Shown piece by piece: positions 24,800-33,019 of a stretch of 44,830 nucleotides of DNA (position 1 is the first letter of the stretch; every line of letters begins with the position of its first letter). The notes beneath the pieces were generated by a model. It saw nothing but the letters and a program-made list of their open reading frames with translations, did no database searches and was not told the origin of the DNA. Source of the stretch: an uncultured bacterium (GTDB lineage: Bacteria > Patescibacteriota > Minisyncoccia > Phycocordibacterales > UBA6065); NCBI GenBank assembly GCA_903842365.1, contig CAIMLU010000004.1:1-44830 (forward strand), in the 5' to 3' direction. The translations under genes and the position numbers were made by a program.

Positions 24800-26020
24800 A
24801 TGAAAAAAATTCTCATTGGTATAAGCATTTTGTTGTGCGTCGGTATGGTGATATGGTTTTTCTTCTTTCAAGGTAATGTTGAACAAAACAATACCCCCAC
24901 AAAGAGTGATACCTCTAGTAGCATATTCCCTTTTGGGGAAGGAAACATTGTAAAAACAAAGCCTCAAAAACCAAAAACATCTGATATTAGTGAAGTAAAT
25001 AAGACACCTGATCAGGAATACCTTCCAATACTCAGAAAAATTTGGGATAAACCAGTCGCTGGTGGTGTTATTTTTGACGACGGAAAGTCTACTAAAATCA
25101 GATTCGTTGAACGCTCAACGGGCCATATTTATGAGACGGAGAAGTACTTACCAAAAACAACACGTCTCTCGAATACAACCATACCTCGTGTTGGGGAGGC
25201 ATTGTGGCAAAACGATGGATCAAAAGTTCTCTTGCGTTATTTACGTGACGACAACGAAACGATTCGAACCTTTTCTGGAATTGTGCCAACCACGACAAAT
25301 AGCACGATAGATGGTGTTTTTCTAGCGGACAATATTCAATCACCAGCACTTTTCAAAGACAAGATTGCCTACATAACAACCTCGGTTGATGGGGCAACTG
25401 TTATAACGGCGAACATGGATGGGACTAAAAAAACAGCCATCTTTACCTCACCCTCAAACGAATGGGAGATTTCATGGACTAATCCAAACTCATTAGCCTT
25501 ATGGAGTTCACCAAGCATTGTTTCACCTGGGGCTTTATATTCTCTTAACACAACGAAAGGAACGTATAACCGTGTGGCCTCTGAGGTATATGGAGGTGAG
25601 GGTAAGCTAAACAAAAATGGTAGTTTAATGCTCATTACAGGATCAAAAAACAGTGGATTAGGTACAGCGGTATTCGATGTAAAGAGTGGTGATAAAAAAG
25701 TTTTGGATATAGGAACCGTGGTTGATAAGTGTACATGGAGCCCAATCGCCACATCAACCGTATACTGTGCAGTTCCAGATACATTAACACAAGGCAATTA
25801 CCCAGACGATTGGTATCAAGGACTTATATCAACAGGGGACAGTGTGTGGCGAATTGATACAATAACAGGCTCAAAGGAAAGAATCTTTAGCCCAACAAAA
25901 ACTGAACTTGAAGATCCAATTGATGTAACACATCTTACTATAAACAACAAAGGTGATACGTTGTTGTTTATGAACAAAAAGGACCAGACGCTGTGGTCCT
26001 ACGACATATACGCATTTTAA
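24800..26020 (+). CDS. Membrane-anchored putative beta-propeller protein
   Basis: A 406-residue protein with one N-terminal transmembrane helix (ILIGISILLCVGMVIWFFFF), a disordered Ser/Thr/Lys/Pro linker, then about 320 residues of repeated short strands. Recurrent units such as GEALWQNDGSKVLLRYLRDD, NEWEISWTNPNSLALWSS and TVVDKCTWSPIATSTVYCAV resemble TolB or WD40-like blades (a strand followed by a W-containing turn). The blade count is not certain. It starts eight bases after the VirB2-like gene and ends the locus. A scaffold for extracellular partners is the usual role of such folds; the specific role is unknown. Confidence 0.78.
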   Translation: MKKILIGISILLCVGMVIWFFFFQGNVEQNNTPTKSDTSSSIFPFGEGNIVKTKPQKPKTSDISEVNKTPDQEYLPILRKIWDKPVAGGVIFDDGKSTKIRFVERSTGHIYETEKYLPKTTRLSNTTIPRVGEALWQNDGSKVLLRYLRDDNETIRTFSGIVPTTTNSTIDGVFLADNIQSPALFKDKIAYITTSVDGATVITANMDGTKKTAIFTSPSNEWEISWTNPNSLALWSSPSIVSPGALYSLNTTKGTYNRVASEVYGGEGKLNKNGSLMLITGSKNSGLGTAVFDVKSGDKKVLDIGTVVDKCTWSPIATSTVYCAVPDTLTQGNYPDDWYQGLISTGDSVWRIDTITGSKERIFSPTKTELEDPIDVTHLTINNKGDTLLFMNKKDQTLWSYDIYAF

Positions 26021-26075
26021 ATCACAACAAAATACCCCTGGCACCAATTGGTGCCAGGGGTATTTTGTTGTGATT
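26020..26075. terminator. 56-nt perfect palindrome, bidirectional terminator
   Basis: Bases 26020-26047 and 26048-26075 are perfect reverse complements. The core TACCCCTGGCACC is flanked by A- and T-rich segments. It lies between the convergent propeller gene and yidC, and starts on the last base of the former's stop codon. Confidence 0.92.
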
Positions 26076-26079
26076 ACCC

Positions 26080-26808
26080 TTAAGCTTTCTTCAAACCTTC
26101 TTTTTCCAACTGCTTTCTAACAACATATTCCTGACCAATCATAAACACATTGCTCGTGATAAAGTATATAGCAACAGCGGCGGTGGCATTGTATGCAATA
26201 AAAAGCATCATAATAGGAAAAACGTACTTCATTTGAAACTGAAGCATGGCATTCATATCACCCATAACAGATGCCCCCATTTTCTCCTTCTTTTGTGCTT
26301 TCGGCATAACCATAACACTTTGAATGTACTGTGTAACAGCCGTCACAACAGCAAGAGGGATGTTTTTAGACGTTATATCAACAAGGCCAAGGAAAGACGT
26401 TTTAATGACCTCTGGAACATGTATGAAAGAGTAAAGGATACTTGTATTGATTTCTGTTAAACCATGTGAGGAAAAAATCTGATACAGAGCCAAGAGGATT
26501 GGAATTTGTATAAACAAAACAACAATTCCGGCGAACGGGTTAATTCCTTTTGTTTTATAGAGAGCCATTGTTTGTCGTGCCTGCTCTTCTTTGTTGTCTT
26601 TATGCTTTTCTTTAATAGCATTGAGCTCTGGCTCTACTGTTTTCATTAAAATCTGCGTGCGGGCTGATTTTTTAGAAAGGGGAAACAAAACAACCTTTAC
26701 AAATATAGTAAAAACAATAATCACCATACCTGCATCAAGGAAGGAAAATTTACCGAGCAAAAACACCAAAGCATTGTAGAGCGGGTTGAATATAATGGTA
26801 CTGAACAT
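26080..26808 (-). CDS. yidC: YidC/OxaI membrane protein insertase
   Basis: Inserts and folds membrane proteins, with or without SecYEG. The 242 residues form the conserved five-helix core (FSTIIFNPLYNALVFLL, MVIIVFTIFVKVVLFPLSKKSA, NPFAGIVVLFIQIPILLALY) without the large periplasmic domain of Gram-negative YidC, as in monoderm bacteria. The conserved arginine of the groove is not placed here. The ATG at 26808 is preferred over upstream in-frame codons because those overlap rnpA and add a non-family extension. A TATAAT lies nine bases upstream within the end of rnpA. The order rpmH-rnpA-yidC is the classic origin arrangement. Confidence 0.95.
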   Translation of the reverse strand: MFSTIIFNPLYNALVFLLGKFSFLDAGMVIIVFTIFVKVVLFPLSKKSARTQILMKTVEPELNAIKEKHKDNKEEQARQTMALYKTKGINPFAGIVVLFIQIPILLALYQIFSSHGLTEINTSILYSFIHVPEVIKTSFLGLVDITSKNIPLAVVTAVTQYIQSVMVMPKAQKKEKMGASVMGDMNAMLQFQMKYVFPIMMLFIAYNATAAVAIYFITSNVFMIGQEYVVRKQLEKEGLKKA

Positions 26809-26817
26809 GGTGTGTAT

Positions 26818-26823
26818 ATTATA
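26818..26823 (-). promoter_or_regulatory. -10 box for yidC
   Basis: On the minus strand, TATAAT ends nine bases before the ATG at 26808 and overlaps the stop region of rnpA. It may give yidC expression beyond read-through. Confidence 0.4.
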
Positions 26824-27172
26824 TGATATTTGTTTTTTTAGACAGTGAACCGCTCTTTTCCAGAAGACCCGTAACATCTGGTGTTATGGAACAAATAGAA
26901 ACACCTTTGTTTATCTTAAAAACAAAGCAGTATAGGCCTGGATTTATAGAGTATGTCTTTTGAATTTGCTCAACAACAGCATACCCAACCCTCCTTAAAC
27001 GATGCCTTAATACAGATGTTGGTGCTACTTTTTTTGAAGTAGAAAAAGAGAACCTTGGAACAAGGCCCTCTTTTTTGTATGCAAGCATCGTATAAGTACC
27101 CGATACTTTTTTACCGCTCGAAAAAACCATATTAACGAGCGCAGTATTCATGCGCGCAGATGTGCGCAACAT
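26819..27172 (-). CDS. rnpA: Ribonuclease P protein component
   Basis: Small basic protein of 117 residues that assists RNase P RNA in maturing tRNA 5' ends. The family core is visible as PRFSFSTSKKVAPTSVLRHRLRRVGYAV, equivalent to the SKKV...RNR.KR motif with the RNR-like box degenerate (RHRLRR). Length is typical. It starts 14 bases after the rpmH stop. Assignment rests on this motif plus the conserved neighbourhood. The matching RNase P RNA gene was not recognised in the window. Confidence 0.92.
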   Translation of the reverse strand: MLRTSARMNTALVNMVFSSGKKVSGTYTMLAYKKEGLVPRFSFSTSKKVAPTSVLRHRLRRVGYAVVEQIQKTYSINPGLYCFVFKINKGVSICSITPDVTGLLEKSGSLSKKTNII

Positions 27173-27186
27173 AGATAGGTGGTAAA

Positions 27187-27321
27187 TTATGCAGAAAGCT
27201 TCTTGCGGCCTTTGTGCATCCTACGCTTTATGGTGTTTTTACCATTTGTCGATGACATCCTCTTTAGGAAGCCGTGAGAGCGTGCGTGTTTACGAACCTT
27301 TGGTTTTGTTTTGATTGCCAT
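27187..27321 (-). CDS. rpmH: Ribosomal protein L34
   Basis: Forty-four residues of the large ribosomal subunit. The signature SHGFLKRMSSTNGKNTIKRRMHKGRKKLSA matches the L34 core (HGF..RM...NG..V...R..KGRK.L). The ATG at 27321 (MAIKTKPKVRKHARS) gives the normal length; an in-frame upstream extension has no family similarity and runs through the regulatory region. The N-terminus is less conserved than the usual MKRTYQPS. The promoter must lie in the 153-base gap shared with dnaA. Confidence 0.95.
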   Translation of the reverse strand: MAIKTKPKVRKHARSHGFLKRMSSTNGKNTIKRRMHKGRKKLSA

Positions 27322-27474
27322 ATATAGTGTGAAAATGATTTCAAAGTATCGGTTGTATGTACAGCAAATGTCATAACCGATTGCTTGTAGACATATTATT
27401 AACACACTTAATGATTGTTCACAAGTTTTAAAAAAGGAACAAGACCGTATACTTCAGATAACCAAACAAACTCG
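27322..27474. promoter_or_regulatory. rpmH-dnaA divergent regulatory region
   Basis: Contains TATACT at 27448-27453 (dnaA -10, start about 15 bases before the ATG). There is an inverted repeat ATCGGTT/AACCGAT between about 27350 and 27381. Two 7-of-9 matches to the DnaA box TTATCCACA occur: TTATTAACA at 27396-27404 and TTGTTCACA at 27415-27423. Autoregulation by DnaA is common, but these boxes are weak. Confidence 0.5.
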
Positions 27475-28812
27475 ATGTCTGACCAAAAAAAACTCTGGGA
27501 TAGCGTCCTCGGAAGCGTAGAGCTTCAGGTGTCGAAAGCAAATTTCAATACATGGTTTAAAGATACCTATATTTTGAAAAACGATGACGGTATTATTTAT
27601 GTAGCAGTCCCAAACGCCTTTGTACGTGATTGGCTTTTTAACAAGTACCACAAATGTATCCTGAAGAGCCTGCGTGATTATGGTGGTGATATACGATCAG
27701 TTGAATACGTTATAACAAGGAGCGAACAGAAGAAAGAAACAGACCTACCTAAAAAACAAGAAGTGGGGGAGCTACCACTTCAGGAACCTATTATAAACAA
27801 GGACGACAACCTAAACCCACGATACGTGTTTGAATCTTTCGTTGTGGGACCATTTAACGAACTCGCTCACGCCGCCTCTCAAGCAGTTATAAAGAAACCA
27901 GGTATTGCATACAACCCACTCTTTATTTATGGGGATACAGGACGCGGAAAAACACACCTTATCCAGGCCGTTGGAAACCACCTTAAAAATCACTCAAACC
28001 AGAGGGTTATTTATATAACATCTGAAAAATTTGTCGTTGAGTATGTAAACGCCCTCCAATCAAACAAAATCAACCAATTTAAGGAAAAATACCGAAAATA
28101 CGATGTGTTTATTATGGATGATATTCAATTCCTATCAGGAAAAGAGAAGAGTCAAGAAGAGTTATTCCACCTATTCAACACTCTCTATGACAACAACAAA
28201 CAAATACTCTTTTCTTCAGATAGGCACCCAAACTATATAGACAACCTCGAAGCACGCCTTAAATCACGTTTTAGCGCAGGAATGACGGTTGATATATCAG
28301 CACCAGATCACGAATCCCGCATCGCAATTCTTAAAACGAAAATCAAGACAGTGGGAATCAACCTAACTGACGATGTTATTGATTTTATAGCAAGTAACGT
28401 TGATTCAAACATCAGGGAACTTGAAGGAACCTTCAACTCAATTGTTGTACAATCGCAATTAAAAGGAAGAACCCTTAATTTAATTGAAGTAAAAAACCTC
28501 ATAAAAGACTCATCTAAACCTAAAAAAGCACTCTCGGTAAAGGATGTGGTTAAAACAGTGAGTGGTTATTACAACATAGCAGAGGAGAGTATTTATGAAA
28601 AAACACGTAAAAAGGAGGTTGTTAAGCCGCGCCAAGTTATTATGTTTATTTTGAGGGAAAATTTAAGCATTTCATATCCATCAATAGGAGAAAAGCTGGG
28701 CGGAAGAGATCACACCACGGTCATTCACTCATGTGAAAAGATAAAAGGTGACATCAAGATTGACCAAAAACTTGCACAGGAAATTGAGCACATTAAATCC
28801 TTGTTGTTTTAA
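27475..28812 (+). CDS. dnaA: Chromosomal replication initiator DnaA
   Basis: Binds DnaA boxes at oriC, oligomerises with ATP and opens the duplex. The 445 residues contain domain I (LWDSVLGSVELQVSKANFNTWF), a short linker, the AAA+ domain with Walker A GDTGRGKT at 153-160 and Walker B IMDDIQF at about 214, sensor-like regions, and domain IV with the signature GGRDHTTVIHSCEKI. The ATG at 27475 is chosen: it fits the family N-terminus and lies 21 bases after a TATACT, while the open frame upstream overlaps the promoter. Immediately downstream is a cluster of DnaA-box-like sites. Confidence 0.98.
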   Translation: MSDQKKLWDSVLGSVELQVSKANFNTWFKDTYILKNDDGIIYVAVPNAFVRDWLFNKYHKCILKSLRDYGGDIRSVEYVITRSEQKKETDLPKKQEVGELPLQEPIINKDDNLNPRYVFESFVVGPFNELAHAASQAVIKKPGIAYNPLFIYGDTGRGKTHLIQAVGNHLKNHSNQRVIYITSEKFVVEYVNALQSNKINQFKEKYRKYDVFIMDDIQFLSGKEKSQEELFHLFNTLYDNNKQILFSSDRHPNYIDNLEARLKSRFSAGMTVDISAPDHESRIAILKTKIKTVGINLTDDVIDFIASNVDSNIRELEGTFNSIVVQSQLKGRTLNLIEVKNLIKDSSKPKKALSVKDVVKTVSGYYNIAEESIYEKTRKKEVVKPRQVIMFILRENLSISYPSIGEKLGGRDHTTVIHSCEKIKGDIKIDQKLAQEIEHIKSLLF

Positions 28813-29030
28813 GTGGATAACTATGTGGATAGTGTGTGGGTATACTGTAATAACCGTGTGGGTAAAAAGTTGAAAAAGAGCGCATGTGACGAGAAAGAAG
28901 AAAAAGATACACAAATAAAACAAAGTAATCAACAAAATCTTATAGTTTTTTTTCAGAAAAAAGGCTTCAACGTTGAATAAAAAAAGAAATCCACATATTC
29001 GACCTCTTAATAGGGAAGTAAGGGTTTATA
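28812..29030. other. Predicted origin of replication (oriC)
   Basis: The dnaA-dnaN gap holds four sites close to the reversed DnaA box TGTGGATAA: 28812-28820 (8/9), 28824-28832 (8/9), 28835-28843 (7/9) and 28857-28865 (8/9). A strongly A+T-rich stretch at about 28885-28995 could be the unwinding element. Base composition of the plus strand changes here: to the left it is rich in A and C, to the right in G and T, regardless of gene direction. That is the expected sign of a leading-strand switch. Confidence 0.85.
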
Positions 29031-29032
29031 AT
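29027..29032 (+). promoter_or_regulatory. -10 box for dnaN
   Basis: TATAAT overlaps the first possible ATG (29031) and ends seven bases before the second ATG at 29040. Transcription would then start too late to use the first ATG. Confidence 0.45.
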
Positions 29033-29039
29033 GAAAAAT

Positions 29040-30140
29040 ATGAAATTAGAATGTGTACGAGAAAGACTGAGTGCTCAGTTGTCTAAAATAGATAAAATTC
29101 CATCAAAGAATGCAAACCTACCGATTCTTTCTTGTATTCTTATTTCTGCTCGAAAAGGTGAACTTGTTTTAAGGGCAACAAACCTTGATGTTGGTGTTGA
29201 AGTTTCATTGCCAGCCCATGTTGATATTGAGGGTTCTGTTGCTGTTCCAGCCCAGATGTTTTCTAGTCTCATTTCTCAACTTAAAGGTGATAAGTCTGTT
29301 GTGTTGGAATCGGTTGAGGGAAACGTGAAGGTCTCTTGTGGGGGGGTTGTGTCTGTCGTGAAAGGTCTGTCTCCTGATGATTTTCCTGTGATCCCAGAGG
29401 TTGATTCTGTTGCGAGTACAACTATAAACCCAGAATCTTTTACTAAGGGTATTCTTTCTGTTTCTTTTGCTGCTTCTCAATCGCAGGTTAAACCGGAGCT
29501 GGCTTCTGTGTATGTTTATTCGTTGGATGAATCCCTTGTTTTTGTTTCAACGGATTCTTTTAGACTTGCGGAGAAGAAGGTAAAAATTAAAAACGCCGCT
29601 GATTTTAACCCTGTTATTATTCCGTCTAAAAACGTTGCTGATATTGCCCGCGTGCTTGCTGGTGTCGATGAGGATGTTGTTGTTTGTTTTGATAAATCAC
29701 AGATTCAATTCAAATCAAATTCTTTTATTTTTGTAAGCAGGGTTATTGAGGGAACGTTTCCAAATTATGCTCAGATTATTCCAAAAGAATACAGTACTGA
29801 GGCTATTGTATTAAAATCCGAATTTATTGAGGCTCTTAAAACATCGTCGCTTTTTTCTGATAAGTTTAATCAGATAAAAATGATAATAAGCCCATCGGAG
29901 AAAAAATTTGAAACCCAAGTTAAAAATGGTGATATTGGTGAAATCATATCACGTATACACACCTCGTTGTCAGGTGAGGATGTTGAACTTTCTTTTAACC
30001 AACGTTATATAACCGACTCAATGCAAGCTATTTCATCGGATAGCATTGTATTATCTTTTGTCGGTGCAACTAAGCCGTTGGTTATGAGGGGGGTTGGTGA
30101 TAAAACCTTCCTTTATTTGGTAATGCCTATGAATAAATAG
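29040..30140 (+). CDS. dnaN: DNA polymerase III beta subunit (sliding clamp)
   Basis: Ring-shaped processivity clamp of 366 residues, normal length. Family features: MKLECVRERLSAQLSKIDKI at the start, ANLPILSCILI, the GTFPNYAQIIP motif in the second domain, and the end VMRGVGDKTFLYLVMPMNK corresponding to the conserved LVMPMR. The ATG at 29040 is preferred over 29031 because a TATAAT covers 29027-29032 and because MK-x-x-x-x-R is the family start. Codons are rich in G and T, opposite to dnaA, because it lies right of the origin. It is followed after four bases by a small gene. Confidence 0.97.
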   Translation: MKLECVRERLSAQLSKIDKIPSKNANLPILSCILISARKGELVLRATNLDVGVEVSLPAHVDIEGSVAVPAQMFSSLISQLKGDKSVVLESVEGNVKVSCGGVVSVVKGLSPDDFPVIPEVDSVASTTINPESFTKGILSVSFAASQSQVKPELASVYVYSLDESLVFVSTDSFRLAEKKVKIKNAADFNPVIIPSKNVADIARVLAGVDEDVVVCFDKSQIQFKSNSFIFVSRVIEGTFPNYAQIIPKEYSTEAIVLKSEFIEALKTSSLFSDKFNQIKMIISPSEKKFETQVKNGDIGEIISRIHTSLSGEDVELSFNQRYITDSMQAISSDSIVLSFVGATKPLVMRGVGDKTFLYLVMPMNK

Positions 30141-30144
30141 GTGT

Positions 30145-30399
30145 ATGAATGGTATTGGTGATTATTTAAAGAGATACGTAGGGATTCATAGTGCTCTTGA
30201 ACAAAAAAAAAATATTTTTAGCGGTGTTGTTTTTGATGTGTTGCATGTTGATATTTCAAAAAAAACAATTCAATTTAAAGACACGACCGTTTCTATTTCT
30301 GGTTTAAATTCAAGCGAGCGAACTCTTCTGTTCTTAAAGAAGAAAAACCTCATTGAAGGGTGTTTGAAAAAAGGATTGGTTATTATTGAAATACGATAA
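30145..30399 (+). CDS. Small basic protein, possible DciA-like (DUF721)
   Basis: An 84-residue protein directly after dnaN. The pattern is an N-terminal helix (IGDYLKRYVGIHSALEQKKNIF), a strand pair (KTIQFKDTTVSISGLNSSERTLLFLKKKNLIEGC) and a short final strand (GLVIIEIR). The strand-then-helix part resembles the DUF721/DciA fold, in which exposed strands precede a helix with hydrophobic spacing. DciA helps load the replicative helicase in bacteria lacking DnaC. Position beside dnaN fits this. The match is weak and based on pattern only, so the function stays tentative. Confidence 0.6.
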   Translation: MNGIGDYLKRYVGIHSALEQKKNIFSGVVFDVLHVDISKKTIQFKDTTVSISGLNSSERTLLFLKKKNLIEGCLKKGLVIIEIR

Positions 30400-30443
30400 A
30401 AAAATCTCCCCTAAGGGAGATTTTTTTATCGTATTTCAATAAT
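30382..30443. terminator. Bidirectional terminator, 29-bp perfect arms through coding ends
   Basis: Arms 30382-30410 and 30415-30443 are perfect reverse complements around CTAA. The left arm contains the last six codons (stop included) of the 30145 gene. The right arm contains the stop and last codons of the penicillin-binding protein gene. Confidence 0.92.
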
Positions 30444-32949
30444 TGAATGATATGGTTTTTTCTGTTTTGTTAAATATTGAATCCGTTACCTCAAAAGTGA
30501 GTTTGTTTACCCCTGCTTTTGCGTTCAACATTTTTTTTCCATCGAGTGTTATTTTTTGATTTTGACCAATTGCTGAGCCTATATACATATCGTTGAGGTA
30601 TATGTTTGTTTTTGTGATAGGGAACCTTCGTTCATTTGCGATATGTATTTCATATACCGAGTCCCCATTTAAAGTGTCGTTTTCATTAATACCTGTTATT
30701 TGAATTACAGGCATATTTTCTGGTACATGAACATTGTCATATCCTGTTGGCTGTGCAATATTTGCTTGGCTTATATTGTTGTTCTGTACCCATTTTTGGA
30801 CACCCGCTTCCCAATGTTCAAACTGAGAATCTTTTGTTGGGTCTTCGGGTTTTTCACCTCGTGGGTTATTTTTATTAACCCAATAAAGAATGCTATGGAT
30901 ATTTGGTAGTACTCGATCCTCCTTTGTTTCTTCTGGTGTTAGGTTTGTTGCAAGCTTTCCTGATATAGAATCAATGGTGTATACATCACCACCTTCCCAA
31001 ACACCACGGAGGACTGGTTTAAGGCGTGGTGGAATATCCTCTGGTTTCTTGAAGTATTCTTTTGGGACGGTATCGAGTGCTATTTTCATAATATCACTCC
31101 AGATCGGAGCAACTATTTGACCGGCAACCTTTTTCTCCATAGGACTATTGTTGTTGTTTCCAGCCCACACACCTACGGCGATATTGGGACTAAATCCAAT
31201 CGTCCAAGCATCGCGATAATCATTCGTGGTACCTGTCTTAACAGCAATATCACGGTTGTTGAAATAGAGTACTGATCGTGGTCCGTATGCGGGTGTTCGC
31301 GCTGTGTTGTCACTCAATACATCTGCTATTGTACGTGCTGTGTTCGGTGATAGAACAGATCCCTCGTTTGTTCTTCGTACATATAATTCTTCGCCCGCTT
31401 GGTTTTTAACCGAGAGAATTGCATTGTGTGTTTTATAATATCCATCCGACGCAAATACGGCGTATGCATTTGTCATATTAAGGAGTGAAACTTCACCACC
31501 ACCAAGCACAAGGGTTAATCCATATCTATCTGGATCATCAAGGGAAGATAGTCCCATTGCTTGGGCAGTTTTTATTGCATTAGGAAGACCTGCAAGATAG
31601 AGCGTTTTAATCGCTGGTATGTTGATTGATTGCGCAAGTGCGTTACGCATGGTGATGGGTCCTCTAAAAATCCCATCATAATTTTCTGGGTGGTAGCATG
31701 TTTTTGGATCGATATCTCTGTAGTTCTTCGGTGTACCATCAATGGTACATTCAGTGCTAAATTCTGTTGGAACATCAAAAAGAACAGTATCTGGTGTAAA
31801 CCCTTTTTCAAATGCGGTTGCATACACAATGGGTTTCATGGTTGAACCTGGTTGCCTATTTGCAGTTGTTATATTGAAGTTTCCATCAATTTCTTTGTCA
31901 AAGTAATTCCTTGACCCAACCATGGTTTGAATATTTCCTGTTTTAGGATCAAGTATGACGATACCCAAATTCTCAGCGTTAAAATTTTTCTCATTACTTA
32001 ATGCACGTTCTTTCGCAAGCTTCTCAACCTTGTCTTGTAGCTCGTAATTTAGGGTTGTTTTTATGGTCAATCCACCACTATTGATTATATCTACGCCAAA
32101 TTCTTTTTCTAATTCATCTTTTACAAACATTACAAAATGAGGTGCTTTTATTCCAAAACTACGTTGTGTTTTAAATTCAACTTTTTCAGCACGTGCAGCA
32201 GCATGGGTTTTATTATCAATAAAACCAATCTCAAGCATTTTGTTCAATACGAGATTTTTACGGGCATCGAGTTTATCTTTATTGTTTCCATAAGGAGAGT
32301 AGGTTGTTGGTGCTTGTGGGATTGCTGCAAGATATGCCGCTTCTGCAACAGAAACATCTTTTGCCGTTTTACCAAAAAATTCTTGAGAGGCTTCTTCTAC
32401 GCCATAAACATTGCCACCATATGGTGATTCATTTAGATACACCCCTAAAATCTCATCTTTTGAAATTGTTTGTGTGAGTTTGATTGCAAGCACCCACTCT
32501 TTAATTTTTCGTGTGATTGATTTGTCCTGAGTAAGGAGTGAATTTTTTATTACTTGCTGTGTAATGGTTGACCCACCTTGAGAATACCCACCACTGGTAA
32601 TATTTGCGAGAATTGCACGTAGAAAGGAAATTGGACGAATTCCCATATTTTCATAAAAAGTATCATCCTCAATTGCTACAGCAGCCTTTTTTATGTTATC
32701 TGATATATCGTCTGTGGGAACAACTGTTCTTCGTGATCCTTTAAAAATGTCATAGAGGAGTATCGTACCTGTATTATCGTAAATTTTTGTTGATTGTGAT
32801 ACTTTGCGTTGCTCAAATGAGTTAAGATCGGGTATTCGAAATGTAGAGAGCCAGATTAGGACACATGCGCATGTAATAAATACAAAAGAGGCGAGTGTTA
32901 AAGCGATGTGATGTCTACGAGTATTTTTGTGGTGTGCATGTTTCTTCAT
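30436..32949 (-). CDS. Class A penicillin-binding protein (PBP1A type)
   Basis: Bifunctional peptidoglycan synthase of 837 residues anchored by one N-terminal helix (about 14-36). The GT51 glycosyltransferase domain has AIEDDTFYENMG (Glu94 the likely catalytic base), GGSTITQQ at 125-132 and KIKEWVLAIKL. The transpeptidase domain has STMK at 369-372 (nucleophile Ser369), SIN at 441-443 and KTGT at 571-574. The C-terminal about 150 residues contain an Ig-like domain (VIQITGINENDTLNGDSVYEI). All catalytic motifs are intact. It supports a peptidoglycan wall, together with the LysM-M23 enzyme. It is transcribed alone, convergent with the dnaN unit. Confidence 0.97.
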   Translation of the reverse strand: MKKHAHHKNTRRHHIALTLASFVFITCACVLIWLSTFRIPDLNSFEQRKVSQSTKIYDNTGTILLYDIFKGSRRTVVPTDDISDNIKKAAVAIEDDTFYENMGIRPISFLRAILANITSGGYSQGGSTITQQVIKNSLLTQDKSITRKIKEWVLAIKLTQTISKDEILGVYLNESPYGGNVYGVEEASQEFFGKTAKDVSVAEAAYLAAIPQAPTTYSPYGNNKDKLDARKNLVLNKMLEIGFIDNKTHAAARAEKVEFKTQRSFGIKAPHFVMFVKDELEKEFGVDIINSGGLTIKTTLNYELQDKVEKLAKERALSNEKNFNAENLGIVILDPKTGNIQTMVGSRNYFDKEIDGNFNITTANRQPGSTMKPIVYATAFEKGFTPDTVLFDVPTEFSTECTIDGTPKNYRDIDPKTCYHPENYDGIFRGPITMRNALAQSINIPAIKTLYLAGLPNAIKTAQAMGLSSLDDPDRYGLTLVLGGGEVSLLNMTNAYAVFASDGYYKTHNAILSVKNQAGEELYVRRTNEGSVLSPNTARTIADVLSDNTARTPAYGPRSVLYFNNRDIAVKTGTTNDYRDAWTIGFSPNIAVGVWAGNNNNSPMEKKVAGQIVAPIWSDIMKIALDTVPKEYFKKPEDIPPRLKPVLRGVWEGGDVYTIDSISGKLATNLTPEETKEDRVLPNIHSILYWVNKNNPRGEKPEDPTKDSQFEHWEAGVQKWVQNNNISQANIAQPTGYDNVHVPENMPVIQITGINENDTLNGDSVYEIHIANERRFPITKTNIYLNDMYIGSAIGQNQKITLDGKKMLNAKAGVNKLTFEVTDSIFNKTEKTISFNY

Positions 32950-33019
32950 AGGTGTAATAATACGCTAAACACGCAAGGTAACAAGACAAAGGGCTCCGTT
33001 TCTGATAAATTTTTAACCT

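Noticed and set aside
26809-26877. N-terminal extension of YidC
   Set aside because: It overlaps the end of rnpA in another frame and is not YidC-like.
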